Source: Nitrospinota bacterium
GTDB lineage: Bacteria; Nitrospinota; Nitrospinia; JACRGO01
DNA length: 13,918 nucleotides
Reading direction: 5' to 3'
Assembly: GCA_016212295.1 (NCBI GenBank)
Contig: JACRGO010000146.1
Coordinates: 1 to 13,918, forward strand
Shown: positions 12,907 through 13,918 of the stretch, piece after piece
Layout: every line of letters starts with the position of its first letter
Position numbering within the stretch: position 1 is the first letter of the stretch
Translations under genes and position numbers: made by a program
The notes under the pieces: model-generated
The model's input: the letters and a program-made list of their open reading frames with translations, nothing else
The model's database searches: none
Told to the model about the DNA's origin: nothing

Positions 12907-13434
12907 ATGGAAAATTTGGTATCCGTGAGGTATGGATTATTATTCGCCTTGATTACACTGATTTATGGATTTGGACTTGGGGGCGCGTTCGGCGCATTCG
13001 AGGAAAACATCATGGGACATTTGGAAGACAGCGCAAAGCAAGTATTGTCCGCGACTTACAATGGGGATGAAGCGAAAATGAAAAAAACAATCGAGAAGTC
13101 CTGGACTTATTTCAAGCGGGCGCATCTCCACGCGAATGGACTTGGAGCATCGGCTTTGGCGCTTATCCTGCTTGTGTCATTTCTTCCGGTTGGCAAGATA
13201 ATCAAAAGCATAAATGCGATATGTCTTGGCGCCGGGTCATTCGGGTATTCCATGTTCTGGATGCTGGCCGGCCTTAAAGCGCCGGGCATGGGGAGCACGG
13301 GCTTGGCGAAGGAATCCATGAAATGGCTGGCAGTGCCATCGGCCGGGCTTTGCATTATCGGGGTACTAATGGTTTTTGGATCAGCAATTATCACATTATT
13401 TTTCAAGGGAAATTCGTCCACCATGAAGGGGTGA
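12907..13434 (+). CDS. Small multi-pass membrane protein of unknown function
   Basis: 175 residues with four probable membrane segments (about 8-28, 77-95, 101-123, 140-166). A long soluble loop (30-76) ends in the conserved-looking KRAHLHANGLG (70-80), where His73 and His75 might bind metal or heme. Further motifs are GAGSFGYSMFWMLAGLKAPG (108-127). It has a near-ideal start: AAGGAGG at 12896-12902 and ATG 4 nt later. purS begins 10 nt after its stop, so the two are an operon. I do not recognise the family and give no function. Confidence 0.85.
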   Translation: MENLVSVRYGLLFALITLIYGFGLGGAFGAFEENIMGHLEDSAKQVLSATYNGDEAKMKKTIEKSWTYFKRAHLHANGLGASALALILLVSFLPVGKIIKSINAICLGAGSFGYSMFWMLAGLKAPGMGSTGLAKESMKWLAVPSAGLCIIGVLMVFGSAIITLFFKGNSSTMKG

Positions 13435-13444
13435 CACATAAATT

Positions 13445-13693
13445 ATGTTCACAGCGAAAGTTTTTGTTTCTCCAAAAAAAAATGTCCTGGATCCCCAAGG
13501 GAAGGCGGTCCACCACGCCCTCGAGTCCTTGGGCTTCGAGGAAATCAATGACGTGAGGGTCGGCAAATATATAGAGGTGAAGGTCAACCGGAAAGACAAG
13601 GCCGCGGCGGAGGCGGAGGTAAAAAGAATGTGCGACAGCCTCCTCGTGAATCCGGTTGTAGAAGAATATACCTTTGATATAAGCGCTGAGTAA
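13445..13693 (+). CDS. purS: Phosphoribosylformylglycinamidine synthase subunit PurS
   Basis: The small subunit of the three-part FGAM synthase (PurL-PurQ-PurS) in purine synthesis. 82 residues, normal length: FTAKVFVSPKKNVLDPQGKAVHHALESLGF, then VRVGKYIEV and LVNPVVEEYTFDI. The ribosome site AAGGGG lies 13 nt upstream and overlaps the end of the membrane gene. purQ, the usual next gene, does not follow: at least 225 bp of non-coding DNA come after it. Confidence 0.93.
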   Translation: MFTAKVFVSPKKNVLDPQGKAVHHALESLGFEEINDVRVGKYIEVKVNRKDKAAAEAEVKRMCDSLLVNPVVEEYTFDISAE

Positions 13694-13708
13694 ACAGTAG
13701 AGGATGTG

Positions 13709-13743
13709 GAGTTCAGGGGTCAGAAGCCAGAAGTCAGGATAAA
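13709..13743 (+). repeat. Heptamer tandem array around GAAGTCA, five units
   Basis: Units at 13709, 13716, 13723, 13730 and 13737: GAGTTCA, GGGGTCA, GAAGCCA, GAAGTCA, GGATAAA. The first four end in CA. A complementary 7-nt rhythm returns at 13763-13783 (TTCTGAC, TTTTATC, TTTTAGA). Confidence 0.7.
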
Positions 13744-13780
13744 GGAAGAAATTTTTTCCATATTCTGACTTTTATCTTTT
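13732..13780 (+). terminator. Probable terminator after purS
   Basis: AGTCAGGATA (13732-13741) pairs with TATTCTGACT (13761-13770) with one G-T pair. The enclosed GGAAGAAATTTTTTCC pairs on itself too. TTTATCTTTT follows. The arms are built from the heptamer array, so the terminator may be a by-product of the repeat. Confidence 0.45.
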
Positions 13781-13837
13781 AGAAGCTGTCTTGAAAAAAG
13801 CATTATGGTCCGCCGCCTTGCAAGCAGCCACTGAAAT

Positions 13838-13886
13838 CCTTAACACACCCCGGCCTTCGGCCACCCCTCTCAAGAGGGGAATTTTT
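13838..13886 (+). repeat. Double-hairpin repeat: GGCCTTCGGCC and CCCCTCT-CA-AGAGGGG
   Basis: Two perfect small hairpins side by side in the non-coding tail after purS. The second (13864-13879, 7-bp stem) is followed by AATTTTT and could end transcription. The rest of 13784-13918 shows no gene. Confidence 0.5.
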
Positions 13887-13918
13887 CAAAGGAAAAAATT
13901 TTAATCGCGGCAGTATAA

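Noticed and set aside
12789-13070. Basic open frame on the plus strand across the long inverted repeat
   Set aside because: It starts inside the repeat, has an abnormal Arg/Trp/Ile composition and is out of frame with the well-supported membrane gene at 12907.

Overview
The window looks like chromosomal DNA of a Gram-negative (diderm) bacterium, most like Deltaproteobacteria-grade lineages (Desulfobacterota or Nitrospinota-like). The evidence is an ihfA-merR pair with overlapping ATGA, a TatD/radical-SAM fusion next to rimO, purS as a separate subunit gene, an EF-G2-type translation factor and a Sec lipoprotein. No rRNA, tRNA or phage gene was seen, so the lineage call is tentative.

Layout. 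1-43 is the N-terminus of an IS30-like transposase leaving the window on the minus strand. 338-3104 is a two-gene unit: TatD nuclease fused to a radical SAM domain, overlapping rimO. 3437-4586 holds two tandem secreted paralogues of unknown function behind a sigma-70-like promoter, closed by a very strong terminator. 4898-6115 is a TPR lipoprotein. Convergent to it, 6366-8863 (minus) is a molybdenum cofactor operon moaD-moaE-moeA-mog. Divergent from that, 9076-9726 encodes a multi-pass membrane protein, followed by an EF-G-like GTPase, ihfA, a MerR regulator, a second membrane protein and purS.

How the genes work together. The mo- genes cover the later steps of molybdopterin synthesis (sulfur insertion by MoaD/MoaE, adenylation by Mog, Mo insertion by MoeA); moaA, moaC and moeB are not in the window. 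RimO, EF-G2 and the TatD/SAM protein are housekeeping or modification functions. The secreted pair is the most novel protein content.

The most unusual feature is the DNA between the genes. Nearly every gap carries a repeat: 7-bp-periodic arrays with a different word at each locus, G/C-block inverted repeats, a dispersed motif built on TTTTGGTTGCGG, and long MITE-like inverted repeats. Several have been absorbed into gene ends: the start codons of moaE and the EF-G gene, the last codons of merR, and the 5' regions of moeA and the TPR lipoprotein. Many genes here have no visible Shine-Dalgarno, and moaD appears to be read from a leaderless transcript.
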